Part shown: positions 47,021-57,923 of the stretch, one piece after another
Position numbering within the stretch: position 1 is the stretch's first letter
How the letters are laid out: every line of letters starts with the position of its first letter
DNA from: Xylaria sp. FL1777
Taxonomy: Eukaryota; Ascomycota; Sordariomycetes; Xylariales; Xylariaceae
Assembly (NCBI GenBank): GCA_022578965.1
Contig: MU400695.1
Span: 1-64,000, forward strand
Length of the DNA stretch: 64,000 nt
Direction: 5' to 3'
Program-made: the position numbers and the translations under genes
The notes under the pieces: model-generated
The model's input: only the letters and a program-made list of their open reading frames with translations
What the model was told of the DNA's origin: nothing
Databases searched by the model: none

Positions 47021-47810
47021 GTTATCCGTCGTTTGCTATTTCAGATTTCGCTCAAACTGTAGATATAGGATGGACTTGGGTGGTTCACGGTCATATATGC
47101 ATTAGTGGTGTTGGGGAAAGTTGGAATTTAGTCAAATATCACCAGTTTTACGGCACACTGTACAGAATATGAGGAGGGATGCGCTGGAATTCGTCTCGAT
47201 GGCCAGGTTGCTGCCAAAATTATAACTAGTGCGCAGTTTGCCGCTGGTGATACTTGTATAGCCTACACGCTGCATGGTTGACAATGATACTTTATGAGAT
47301 TACTATTTAGTTGGGACTACTTACTCTAGCTTTGACCTCGCAACATTTCCTGGTTGCATTGCTCCAATCTGCTACGCCAAGTCTTCTCTACGCAGTATCT
47401 AGAAAATAACTAGATCTTATATACCTGGTGAATCGTAATAAACAATTCATATACCTACACCTCTCAACGGATCATACTAGACCTCCTGTCAGCAAGAGCC
47501 GCCAACCTAGTCCAGAGGATTAGGTTCAACGCCGTGATATACCTATAGGTAGATGCGATCGCCGGCTCCATCCCCGCACACTCCAACTCGACCGGAGACC
47601 GACCTACAGTTGACATGCATTGCTTGGCTCCGCTAAGAACACCACAGTACGCCTCGTGATGACATACCTACCATGGATGGTCTACCGGTATACCGGTATT
47701 ACAACAAAATATGTTCCCCCGCACCTTAGCTCCAGTGGCGCTGTTAGATCGCTTAATCTCATTAGTCTCTTTCGTAGGTCTGATGTTCGCATGACGAGGT
47801 GCGATATCCA
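47021..47810. promoter_or_regulatory. Intergenic, glutaredoxin 3' flank and esterase promoter
   Basis: About 800 bp with no gene. An ACTGCGTA octamer (reverse strand) lies at 47389 and a pair of TACCGGTAT strings near 47684. Confidence 0.5.
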
Positions 47811-50017
47811 ATGAACAAGCTAGCCATGACTGGGCGATCAATCATTAATATCTTACTGGCAGCGGCGGGCTTAGCGGCCACCACCGCCGCCGCCACCGCT
47901 ACTGCACAGCCCGTAGTCCGCGTGCTGAACGGGAGCTACGAGGGCCTGCATCTACCGTCGTTCGGGCAGGACGTGTTCCTCGGGATCCCGTATGCGCAGG
48001 ACACCGGGGGACCGAACCGGTTCCGGGTCCCGCAGTCGCTGGACGAGACGTGGGAGGGCGTGCGGATGGCCAAGGTCTACGGGCCCGCGTGCCCCGATCA
48101 GCAGGTCGCGGCCGACGGATACTATGGCATGGGCGAGGACTGTCTTAGCATCAACATCGTGCGGCCTACGGGGGGTTATGGGGGTGGTCGGGGAAATGGG
48201 ACGGGTGGGGGTGAGACGGCGAAGACGAAATTACCTGTCTTGGTGTGGATTCATGGCGGGAGCTACCAGGTTGGTACGAGCGGGCTGCCGAACTATAATC
48301 TTACGTATTTTGTCCAGCGGTCCGTCGAGGTTGGCCTGCCGGTTCTGGCGGCGAGTATCAATTATCGGAAGGGTGGGTGGGGGAACATGTACTCCAGGGA
48401 GATCCAGGTATGACGAGCTTATGCCTCTCGAGGTGATGAATGGAGTATAGAATATGGAGATATGGGATATTTATTGCGGACGGACTGACTAACTAGTCTT
48501 TCTATAGGGATCTGGAAACACGAATCTTGCCCTCCGGGACATGCGTAAGGCGCTCGCTTGGGTTCAGGAGAACATCGGCGCCTTTGGCGGAGATGCCTCT
48601 TCTGTCACCATCTGGGGTGAATCGGCGGGCTCATTTGCTATAGTACGTATCTCTCTCCAGGGGAAATGTCCAAAAAAAAAAAAATAGAATAGAGAGAGAG
48701 AGAGAGAGAGAGAAATCCTCACATCCTTGATATATCGGGATATTCCAGAAAGTGCATTATATACTGATCTACATAAACCTTATCTAGGGTCAACTCCTGA
48801 TGAGCTACGGCGGACGCACAGACGGGCTGTTCCACCGATCCATCCAAGAGAGCGGCAGTGCCGCGTCGGCCTGGTATAACGGGTCGGACTGGTACCAGCC
48901 CATCTATGATAAGATCGTCGACCAGGCGAACTGCACGCAGGCTATCGACACGCTGAAGTGTCTCAGAACCCTCGACTACGAGACGATTTTTCCGTTTCTG
49001 AACTCCTCGACTGTGCCTGGCCCAGGCTGGTATCCTACCGTTGGTAAGTTGACAAACACATACCGAAATCTCTAGGTCAAAGAGCCTTTCTCCTTGTCTG
49101 TTTCTTCTTGTTACATACTTCAAAGGGCGAAAATATGTGGGTGGGTGTGTCGTAATAGGAGAGTGTGAGCCCAAGGAGCGTCCGAGTTCAGAGTATTTAA
49201 CCCAGAGTGAACAGACGGCGACGTGATCCCAGCCTATCCAACCGAGCTCCTGCTCCAAGGGCGCTTCGCGCACGTGCCGCACCTATACGGGACGAACTCG
49301 GACGAAGGCACGGACAACGCGCCGGTGGGCGTGATCAACACGGACGCGGACCTGCGCGCGTACCTGCTGCACGACACGGGCTTCGGGTTCCCGGCGTCGA
49401 CGGTGTCGCGCATCATGCAGCTGTATCCAGACGACCCGGCCCAGGGGATCCCGCTGGACACGGGCGCCGAGCGCTTCGCGGACAAGGGCTACCAGTACAA
49501 GCGCGTGGCGGCCATCGTCGGCGACGTCTTCTACCACGCGCCGCGGCTCGAGGACGCGCGGCAGTACGCGCGGCGCGCGCCGACCTTCATCTACCGCTTC
49601 AACACGCGGCCGGTGGCCGGGTACGCCGACACGGCCTACAACGGCACGGCCGCGGGCGGGGGCAGCGGCAACGGCAACGGCAACGATACGGCGACGGTGA
49701 TGTTGGCGCCTGCGTACAAGGGCGTGGCGCACTTCAGCGAGGTCGGCTTCGTCTTCGCGAACCCGGGGACCGTCGGCCCGTGGCCTGGATATCGGGCGCT
49801 CAGCAGGCAGATGAGCGAGCAGTGGATCCGGTTCGCGAACACGGGGGACCCGAATGGGCAGGGCCTGCCGCGGTGGCCGCGGTACGATGAGGGCGAGAAG
49901 GGGCTCAACTTGGTGCTGCAGACGGAGGGGCAGGGCGGGACGTACGTGGAGGAAGACACGTATAGGATTGAGGGGCGAGAGTATTTGACTAAGTGGGCGC
50001 GTAGACGGCATGTATAG
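47811..50017 (+). CDS. Secreted type-B carboxylesterase/lipase
   Basis: Alpha/beta-hydrolase of the carboxylesterase type B family (as fungal lipases and cholinesterase-like enzymes), hydrolysing carboxylic esters outside the cell. Exons 47811-48407, 48508-48642, 48788-49043 and 49215-50017 give 596 residues with consistent phases. The N-terminus has a hydrophobic core ([19 protein letters not shown]) typical of a signal peptide; a start at the ATG at 47826 is also possible. Family motifs in order: VFLGIPYAQ, the EDCLSINI block, oxyanion hole [10 protein letters not shown], nucleophile elbow GESAG with Ser238, [14 protein letters not shown] with Glu360, and [12 protein letters not shown] with His502. 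The catalytic triad is therefore complete. A Gly/Asn-rich insert ([10 protein letters not shown]) sits before the His, and another Gly-rich insert near residue 120. Several NxS/T sequons fit secretion. Intron 2 contains a (GA)n microsatellite. Substrate unknown. Confidence 0.92.
48692..48713. repeat. (GA)n microsatellite in esterase intron 2
   Basis: About eleven GA units inside the 145-bp second intron of the carboxylesterase gene. Confidence 0.85.
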
Positions 50018-50251
50018 TTATGATTGATACATACATAAAGTTTCCATGGGACAGAACACTCAAGAGACAGAAGAGTTGATGTAGAGATGGAGGCACAATG
50101 ATGGTGCCTTTAATATAATAATAGATACATAATTCCCGACTTAAGATTCTAAGGCTTGATGTGTGCAGGACATACAGTGGCATAGAACGAGAAATAGTAC
50201 AGAAAGATTGCGTAGCTGAAATTGGTTCCTCGTCTCTAAGCGGCGCATGCT

Positions 50252-52491
50252 TTATAGCTGGGCAAGAAGCTTGTTAACGTGCTCTTTTAGCTGGTCCAGT
50301 GGGACGAATTCGACAGATTCAAGCCGTCGGCACTGAACTTCACATAGGCCATCCGATGTCCACTTGCGTCCAAGAATAACTATCACGGGGTATCCCACCA
50401 GATCTGCGTCTTTCAGTTTCCAAGGAAAAGACGACTCAGTGCGGTCATCAAGGGCAAGGTCGATTGGGGGAGAGGTGTCTGAGGGTTCAGACAAGAACCA
50501 CGTAACAGTCATAGCATCCGTCTCCATGTTTTTCCCGGGGATGACAACTACCTCGAAAGGCGCAATGGCACGTGGCCAATTCAGCCCTCGATCGTCAGCG
50601 AGGTGGTTTGCGACAGCCCCAATGATTCTAGAGACGCCTATCCCATGGCAGCCCATCTGCATTGACACACTCGTCATACTGTCTGACTTCTTGGAACCAG
50701 CTCCGACCATAGCAGAAGGCACTTGGACCCGAGCATTAAGGGCATCGGAATACTTCGTGCCCAGGTGGAAGGTATGTCCAAGCTCTATAGCCTTTTGGAC
50801 CGTGAGCTTCCCGGATGTACACCGGGGACAGTGATCGCCGTCGTGAATATAGATCGTATTAACGGGTTCACCGTTCGCTGACGACGTTATGTATTGCTCA
50901 TCAAGACGAGGTGATTCCACAGGGCTTTGGTTAGGGATTATAGGAAATTGGCTAGGTTGGTCTTTGAGACTATCTGCAAAGCGTTGGCCTAGCCTGTAGT
51001 CTACTATGTTTAATAATTGTGGCCGCTCGTCACTTGTTGAAGGATTTGCGGAGCTGAGTGTTGACTGCCATAGCGGCAAAGCATCCTTGAGACTTGAGTC
51101 CAAGCTAGGAAGAATAGACTTGATGGCATGCGTGTTGATGTCGGCGTCTGCAAACGAGGCCGGATACCAGACGTTGACGAGAGTTTTTCTGTCTTTAGAG
51201 ATACCTCGCCAAACTTGAGCCGGGGTACTGCTGCTCTTAGCAGTGTCGCCCTCGGTGGAAGACTGGTCTTCAAGAGGAATAGGTCGTGCGGTAGCCAATT
51301 CTTCATTTGCAACATAATTACAGTCTGTACAACTTATCACATTGTCCTCCCCTATTGGCGAAGGTAAGTGATATTCATGGCTGAGATCCCCGCCGATGTC
51401 GCCGGAACTGGCTTCCGCAACAAGATATGGTAGTTTCAACTCATCAAATAGTCGGTTATAAGCAGCGCGCGCTTCCTCATAGGTCTTCAGGGCGGACTTA
51501 AGCGAGTGATCGAAGGTGTACAGGTCCTTCATGACAAACTCTCTTGACCGTAGCACTCCGTGGCGTGGACGGATCTCATCACGGTACTTGCGGCCTGATG
51601 AGTTAGGCTATGTTTTATGTTCCGCAGCGTGCTGGGACTCACCAATCTGATAAAGCCTTAAAGGTAGGCTCTTGTAAGACTTGACCGTCTTTGCCACTAA
51701 GGTTGTAATCTCTTCTTCATGGGTCGGCGCTAGAATATATGGAACGTCCTTTCGATCGGCAAAGCGAAATAACTATAGTCATGGTTAATCATTTGGCACA
51801 CCCTGCGACACATTCACCTCGTAGGTACTTGCCTCTTGACCATAACCTTCCAACCGATTGGTCTGCTGCCACAGTGCCTGTGATGAGATAGACGAAAGAG
51901 ATACCTTAGAGGCACCTAGGTAAACTCAAGTATAAGAAGAGTGGTAATCAGGGACTCATCGGGTTTCTGAAGACCTACCTAGCTGTAACATGTACTTGTC
52001 GATTAAACCCTCTAGCTTCTTCTGTACCCTTTCGCCCAATGGCAGCGTATGAAAGATTCCTGCGTGTGACTCCGTTGAAACTCAGCAATTCCCATGGCAT
52101 CTATCGACGGCAGCTAAGGGAGAACCAACCTGTCGCAGGAAGCCTGCCCGAATGAGCTTGGCGTGGCCATCTAATATTGAGTATTAGCATACTTAAGGAT
52201 CACGCTGCTCAAAAATAAAATAAAATAAAAAAAAGGCCTTTTACCCTCGCTTTCAGTCTGGACAATACCACCGGTAGCTATCCAGAAGCTAGAAAGGCGG
52301 GAGAAGTGGTTTGGCGAGTGTGATGTTGACTACTGAAAGGGTAAGAATGAGCAAGTGGTTAAAGGGGCCATTTGACACACTGCATCGGTTCTTATTGAAG
52401 ATACACTGTTTGAATATCGACGTTGGAATAGTCTTGTCTGCCCGTGTAAATAAAGGCAGCACTTTGGCGTGCTTCGCAGTGAGAATATCAT
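50252..52491 (-). CDS. Mitochondrial prolyl-tRNA synthetase
   Basis: Class II aminoacyl-tRNA synthetase charging mitochondrial tRNA-Pro, of bacterial type. Seven exons by hand (from the start): 52491-52405, 52329-52245, 52170-52126, 52059-51979, 51915-51833, 51772-51643 and 51594-50252. The total is 1854 nt, or 617 residues. The N-terminus [12 protein letters not shown]... with many Arg and no acidic residues is a mitochondrial presequence. Motif 1 is around [28 protein letters not shown] and [22 protein letters not shown] form motif 2; [19 protein letters not shown] is motif 3. A C-terminal anticodon-binding domain follows ([23 protein letters not shown]). The region between motifs 2 and 3 carries two Cys pairs (CTDC, CPRC), perhaps a small zinc site. 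Intron 5 appears to be GC-AG (GAG then GCAAGT). It is head-to-head with Noc1. Confidence 0.93.
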
Positions 52492-52978
52492 GTCGACTAC
52501 AGCATTATCGATCGTTGCTAATAGGCCAGCGACTGAATTTTCATCCGGTTTAGCCAAGTATGGAACCTAGCAAGTGCGTACTCGAATTATGTTTTAATCT
52601 GAACTGAGTATCCTAGAAATCATGAAGAGACCAGTCATGCGAAATGAATAATTTTGGTATACACGACTAGACCAATTCGCAGTGAGGAAGAGACTTAACT
52701 TATCATCCAGATAGGTATCTCAGCGTAGCCTATAGGTACCTATTGAATTGGAGTCCAGCAGCCTTGCAGCGCAGATGGGTCTCACTAGGTAAGGTACCTA
52801 AGCACTGCTACGGCCTCGTCTGATTGGTAATTCGATTTAAGTCCCGGGTCCTTGCAGCCTCGCCCCGCTAAACTTTTTTTCCTGGGGCCTGTAATTTTTT
52901 TGGTACGCTATGTTCAACCCGCAGTTGATCTCCTGGTAAAACTTGTGCACACTCAAAAGTGTCAACAAAGCTACCAAA
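52492..52978. promoter_or_regulatory. Bidirectional promoter, mt-ProRS and Noc1
   Basis: 487 bp separate the divergent start codons of a mitochondrial tRNA synthetase and a ribosome biogenesis factor. The two promoters must share this space. I see no obvious TATA box; TACC/GGTA strings occur at about 52710-52800. Confidence 0.6.
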
Positions 52979-55900
52979 ATGGCGACCTTTGATGCAGCCG
53001 CCTTGTCTAAATTGACAGCTAAGCTCGATAAGAAGCTTGCTGAAGCTAGGAAGTCCGACCCCAAGAGTGCCAAAGGTAAGAGGAAACTGGACCTGTCCAC
53101 AGACCTCGCGCCGCCACCCGCAAAGAAAAGGAACCAACAACGCAAGTCCGAGCACCCACCAAAAGGCAAGGCGAACGGCCAACTGAAGGGGAAACCGAAT
53201 TCAAAGCCTCATGCGAAACTGGATGCCCAATCAAGAGACCCTCTCTCCAAGCCCCCGTACAAGAACCAGAAGGGCTCCCAGCGAACTGATGCAGACTTCC
53301 TGCTCAACGAAATAAAGGCCCTGGGGGGCGACGAAGATGACTATAAACTAGTCGGGGATATTGATTCGGAAGACGAGGCCGTGGACAACCAAACAGGGAG
53401 CAAAGACGTAGACAAGCTATTGCGCGACGAGCTTGCAAGCTTCGCCGCTAGTCTCGGATTTGATCAGGTAGAACAAGATGCTGCCAGCGAAGAGTCCGAC
53501 GCAGGGGCTGATCAGGATAATGAGAGTATATCCGGCAATGGTAACGACGGTAACGACGAGGATGAGGTAGAAGAAGAAGAAGACAATGAAATTAAGGAAA
53601 GCCCGGCCACACAACTCCCCAAGGGGAAAACGGTCAGTAAGCCTCTCTGACGCCCGACATCTCCATACCTTACGGCGGAACTAACGTGGACGAAGATGTT
53701 TGAGCCTCGTCCCGATTGGTATGCTGTTGAACTCAAAACCCTCCCCTCCCCGACATCAGACGACGTAGCGCCTTTCACAGCAACCATAACAGCCCTGAAG
53801 GATTATGCAAAGACTATTTTAGATGAAGATACCGCTGCATATGGCACCTCATTTGCGGCCTCCTCTTCTCGCAAGTTCATGTCCACCATTATGTCGTCCG
53901 GTACTATGTCAGATAAGGTGTCTGCGTTGACACTCGCCATTCAGGAGTCTCCAGCCCACAACATCAAAGCTTTTGAGAACTTGATGGGCTTGGGAGCAAA
54001 GCGAAGCCGTGGCCCAGCGCTAGCCGCTCTTGCTGCTTTAGTAGACCTTCTCGGCCCGGGCATGATTCTACCGCCGAACCGACGTCTACGCACTTTTGCG
54101 TCTCAGCTTGGTCTCATTGGAACCCTACAAAAACATAACACCAAATCGTGGTCTGTAGGGCAAGCATTACCCGGGAAGATTACGAAAGCACACTTAGTAT
54201 CGTGGTATTTCGAAGACTGGCTGAAAGATGCCTACTTCAAGATGATACAGAGCCTCGAAGTATGGTGTGACGATGAAGTGGAGTATGCTAGGACAAAAGC
54301 TGTTGACCAAGTCTTTGCTCTGCTTCGAGACAAACCCGAACAAGAAGCCAATCTTCTTCGCTTGCTAGTGAATAAGCTTGGTGACAGAGACCGAAAGATT
54401 GCGTCAAGATCATCATATCTATTGCTTCAATTATTAACTACTCATCCCCGCATGAAACAAGTAGTCGTGCGTTCCATCGAACAAGATGTCATCTTTCGGC
54501 CCGGCCAAAACAACCGCGCCAAGTATTATGCTATCAATACTTTAAATCAAACTATACTAAGTACCAAAGAACCCGAATTAGCAGATTCCTTGCTACGAAT
54601 CTACTTTGGAATGTTTTTGTCCTTGCTGAAAAGCGGAGAGCTCGGGCACCTTGATACTGCACTCGACGGCTCCAAGCCGGAGAAGAAGGGAAACAATAAA
54701 AGGAGGCCAAATCCATCAAAGGACGCCGATGAGAAGACCAAGACTGGTGCAGGTGAGACAGAAGCGGCCGAAAAGTTGGTCTCAGCAATCCTTACCGGAG
54801 TGAATCGAGCCGTCCCCTTCTCCCAAGCAGATCAGTCCACGTATGTACTATGATTGAATAACACATTCATCTTGCTAATACGTTTTAGGCTCGAATCGCA
54901 TCTTGATACTCTATTCCGCATCACTCATTCTTCAAACTTCAACACCAGTATACAAGCTCTCATGTTAATACAACAGTTATCTGCAAATAGGCAACTGGCT
55001 ACAGAAAGGTATTACCGAACTCTGTACGAATCGCTTCTGGACCCGCGTCTCTTCACCTCGTCAAAACAAGCGTTATACCTTAATCTTTTGTACCGGAGTC
55101 TTAAAGCAGACGTCGATGTTCGTCGCGTTAAAGCTTTTGTCAAACGAATGTTGCAAATTCTGAATCTACATCAACCTTCCTTCGTTTGTGGTATTATGTA
55201 CCTTGCCATCGAACTATCTATAGCTTTCCCCGATATCAAGACACTGCTCAGTGTACCGGAGGAAAATGATGTTGAAGAGGCGGCACTCTCTGCGGCCTCA
55301 GACGCCTCGGTCAATAATGTCAGTGACGGAATTCAGGAAACCCGGCCCGGCAATATCTATGACGGACGGAAACGGGACCCTGAATACAGCAATGCACATC
55401 TTAGCTGTCTATGGGAGTTGTTACCATTCCTGAAGCATTATCATCCGTCCGTTGATGTTTACGCAAAGAACCTTCTTAACGGTGAAAAAGCCAACCAAAA
55501 ACCTGAGCTAGCAAACCACACCCTTATTGCATTTTTGGACAAGTTCGTGTACAAGAATGCTAAGGCTACCGACCAAGCCAAGGGCACTTCTATCATGCAA
55601 CCGATAGCGGCCAGCGGCCAAAGTCAAGTTCTCTTGTCAAGCAAGTCTTCCATGAAGGGTATAGATTCGGTGAATTCAGCATCGTTCTGGAACAAGAAGA
55701 GCGGAGACATAGCTGTAGAGGATGCTTTCTTCCACGAATACTTCACACAAATGGGCAAGCCAGGTCAGGCCGAACGCGAGCAAAAGAAGAAGGCGAAGAA
55801 GGATGCTGTGGACGAGGATGAAGAGGACAATGAAGATGAGATTTGGGATGCCCTAGTCAACTCACGCCCTGAAATCCGGGAGGACTCAGACGATGGGGCT

Positions 55901-56206
55901 GACTTTGATGATATGATGAGTCTCGACGATTCAGAGAAGGAGTTCAGAAAGGCCATGGACGAAGACGACGATGAGGATGGTTTCAACTTGGATGATTCAG
56001 AGATGGAAATCAGCGATGAGGATATCCATGATGACGAAGACGAAGAGAATGAAGAAGCCGAAGAGCCGGTTACTAAGGATGGAAAGAAGGACGAGAAGCC
56101 AGAGTCAGAACGTAAGAAGAAAAAGAAGGCGCTGAAGGCATTGCCTCTCTTCGCTTCTGCCGAAGATTATGCCGAAATGATTGCTCAAGACGCAGACGGC
56201 ATGTAG
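52979..56206 (+). CDS. MAK21: 60S ribosome biogenesis factor Noc1/Mak21 (CBF/Mak21 family)
   Basis: Nucleolar protein required for early 60S subunit assembly and pre-ribosome export with Noc2; the human relative is CEBPZ. Exons 52979-53632, 53696-54840 and 54889-56206 give 1038 residues; introns are 63 and 48 bp with matching phases. The start ATG has a good context (AAAATGG). Residues 1-215 are basic then acidic, with KKR-type nuclear signals. Conserved helical repeats begin at MFEPRPDWYAVEL and include NLMGLGAKRSRGPALAALAALVDLL and LVSWYFEDWLKDAYFKMIQSLE. The CBF/Mak21 domain spans the third exon's first half (NTSIQALMLIQQLS, TSSKQALYLNLLYRSLKADVD). The signature DPEYSNAHLSCLWELLPFLKHYHPSV and FFHEYFTQM follow. 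The tail is strongly acidic and ends with a Lys run and LPLFASAEDYAEMI, typical of the family. The acceptor of intron 1 is AAG. Confidence 0.95.
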
Positions 56207-56441
56207 GACCTATGTATAAGATAGGTGATCGCCGGATATACATAGCACGAGCTTCATTGAGTTTCATGAGGAATGCGTTTAAATTAAATCCAACGAGATA
56301 CCCGGTCAGGTACTAAATTCTTCCCGGTTCCTCACCTATAACGTAGATCTGTACCAGCCTGTCTGTCTCCATTCCCGTAATTTTTAACCAACACGACCTT
56401 TACCTTCATATCCTCAGCTCCCCCAAGCGTCTCGCTTAACC

Positions 56442-57082
56442 TTAGGTATCAAACCACTCAAGGGCATCGTCCCTGGTGAACACGGCACGGTACCGTCTTC
56501 CGCCGTCGGGCTCTTCACTCTCCTCGGTGTGGATGCAATGCAGCTTGGCAGGGTCCTCGGACACGAAGACCCGCACGTGCAGATACGCGGGCCCGCCGTC
56601 GTCGGCGGGCATGGCCGGCAGCCGGATCTTGCCCAACAGGTGGATCCCGTACGCCGACTGCGCGACGCGCACGGCCTCGAGGTCCCCGCCGCCCCCGCCG
56701 CTGAAGCTGAAGGACGTCAGGTCGCTGTCCGAGAGGTGCTGCACTGCCGCGAAGTACTCCGGTTCGTGCTCTAAGCGTGCGGGTTAGAGGGACTGGCTTT
56801 CTTTCTTTCTTTCTTTCAAAAGGAGGGGAGGGGAGGGGAGCTATGTACTTACTCTGGTAGGTGTGCCTCAGGTGGAGAAGCTCTCTCTTTAGATCCGCCT
56901 CTACCTCTGCGAAGGCCTTGATGGATTCCTCCTTGGGCGCGTGTGGTGGGCCTAGGTCTACGGTGTCGGCTGTGGCCTATTTACAGTAGGTAGGTAGACA
57001 TATTAGTCAATTGTCGTGATTATGTGCATTTCGGTTGGATTGAAGTTTTTGATGTGTATGTATCTCGATGTGCACTTACCAT
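56442..57082 (-). CDS. Small uncharacterised protein with an ATG-only first exon
   Basis: A 151-residue protein I cannot assign. Exons on the minus strand are 57082-57080 (just ATG), 56976-56853 and 56770-56442. The ATG is directly followed by GTAAGT, and intron 1 (103 bp) ends TAAATAG before GCC ACA GCC. Intron 2 has GTAAGT and CTTAG ends; the sum is 456 nt. The second exon encodes a helix (ESIKAFAEVEADLKRELLHLRHTYQ). The third has a Gly-rich insert, then a beta-strand-like part (LHVRVFVSEDPAKLHCIHTEES, RRYRAVFTRDDALEWFD) ending at the stop. No signal peptide or membrane segment is present. The high GC third positions of exon 3 fit a real gene. It is tail-to-tail with Noc1. Function unknown. 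Confidence 0.72.
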
Positions 57083-57923
57083 GATGATTGATTGGATTGA
57101 TCTCTTGGTCACAATAACAGGAATACAATTATAGTGGGTGATGTGCTTAGGAAAGATTCAAGTTCGGGTAGATAATAGGCGTATACAATATGAAGAGCTC
57201 ATCCTTGTCTTGTGGATGGATGGATTGAGTAGCTGGGACAATTATATATAGACTTTGCAGTTCACTGAGCTGACGCAATACGTGTCACAGAGTTCTTATT
57301 AGTTGCAAGCAGGTTTGACTGAAAGTGAGGTGGGCCGCTCACACAGCATTTAGCCCGGGGGTCAGTTGGGGGATATTACTACGAGACAGCGAAGTGCAAA
57401 AAAAAAAAGGGATACTGTAGGTTAATTCGATGATTTATGATTAGCTACCCAGATAAGTAGGTAGTTAGTTAATCAATTTGTTTCCATGGACTTAAAGACA
57501 TGGTTCACGGTGAAGTGGAACTCCATATAGTGACCTCTATTAGTGATGACAGTTTCGTGCGGGACGTAGACGTCACAAATTTGTTCTCCCGAGCCAATGG
57601 TTCTACCGTGCGCTTCAGGGCCAAGAAGGTCAGGGACTCGGCCATTCGCCGACTATAATTGTAAGTAATTTAATTTTCACTTCTTATCTTTGATCATTCG
57701 GCTTAACTTCTCCCTCTACTCTTTTGCTCCACTACCTTTCTTCTTCTTTTGCTCCCTTTCCTTTATTCTTCTTTTGCTCCCTCTCCTTTCTTCTTTTTTT
57801 CCAGGACGATTGGCTGGCACCTTCTCGTGGTGTCCTGGGTCAGTAGCGCAACCTGTCCGCAGGCTTGTCAGCGAAGCTAAGACTAGCCAGCAAGGTAGGT
57901 ACAAATCTGTGCAAATGCACTGA
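57083..57923. other. Intergenic with pyrimidine-rich tandem repeat
   Basis: About 840 bp. It contains the upstream region of the small gene. At about 57720-57805 the + strand has a pyrimidine-rich repeat, roughly 2.5 copies of a 28-bp unit with core TTCTTCTTTTGCTCCCT. No gene is seen. Confidence 0.5.

Noticed and set aside
47500..47560. tRNA-like B box (GGTTCAACGCC)
   Set aside because: No A box at the right distance and no acceptor-stem pairing could be found.
49207..50011. Long Arg/Gly-rich frames on both strands (227 and 242 codons)
   Set aside because: They overlap the esterase last exon, which has the conserved catalytic motifs; they are open only because that exon is very GC-rich at third positions.
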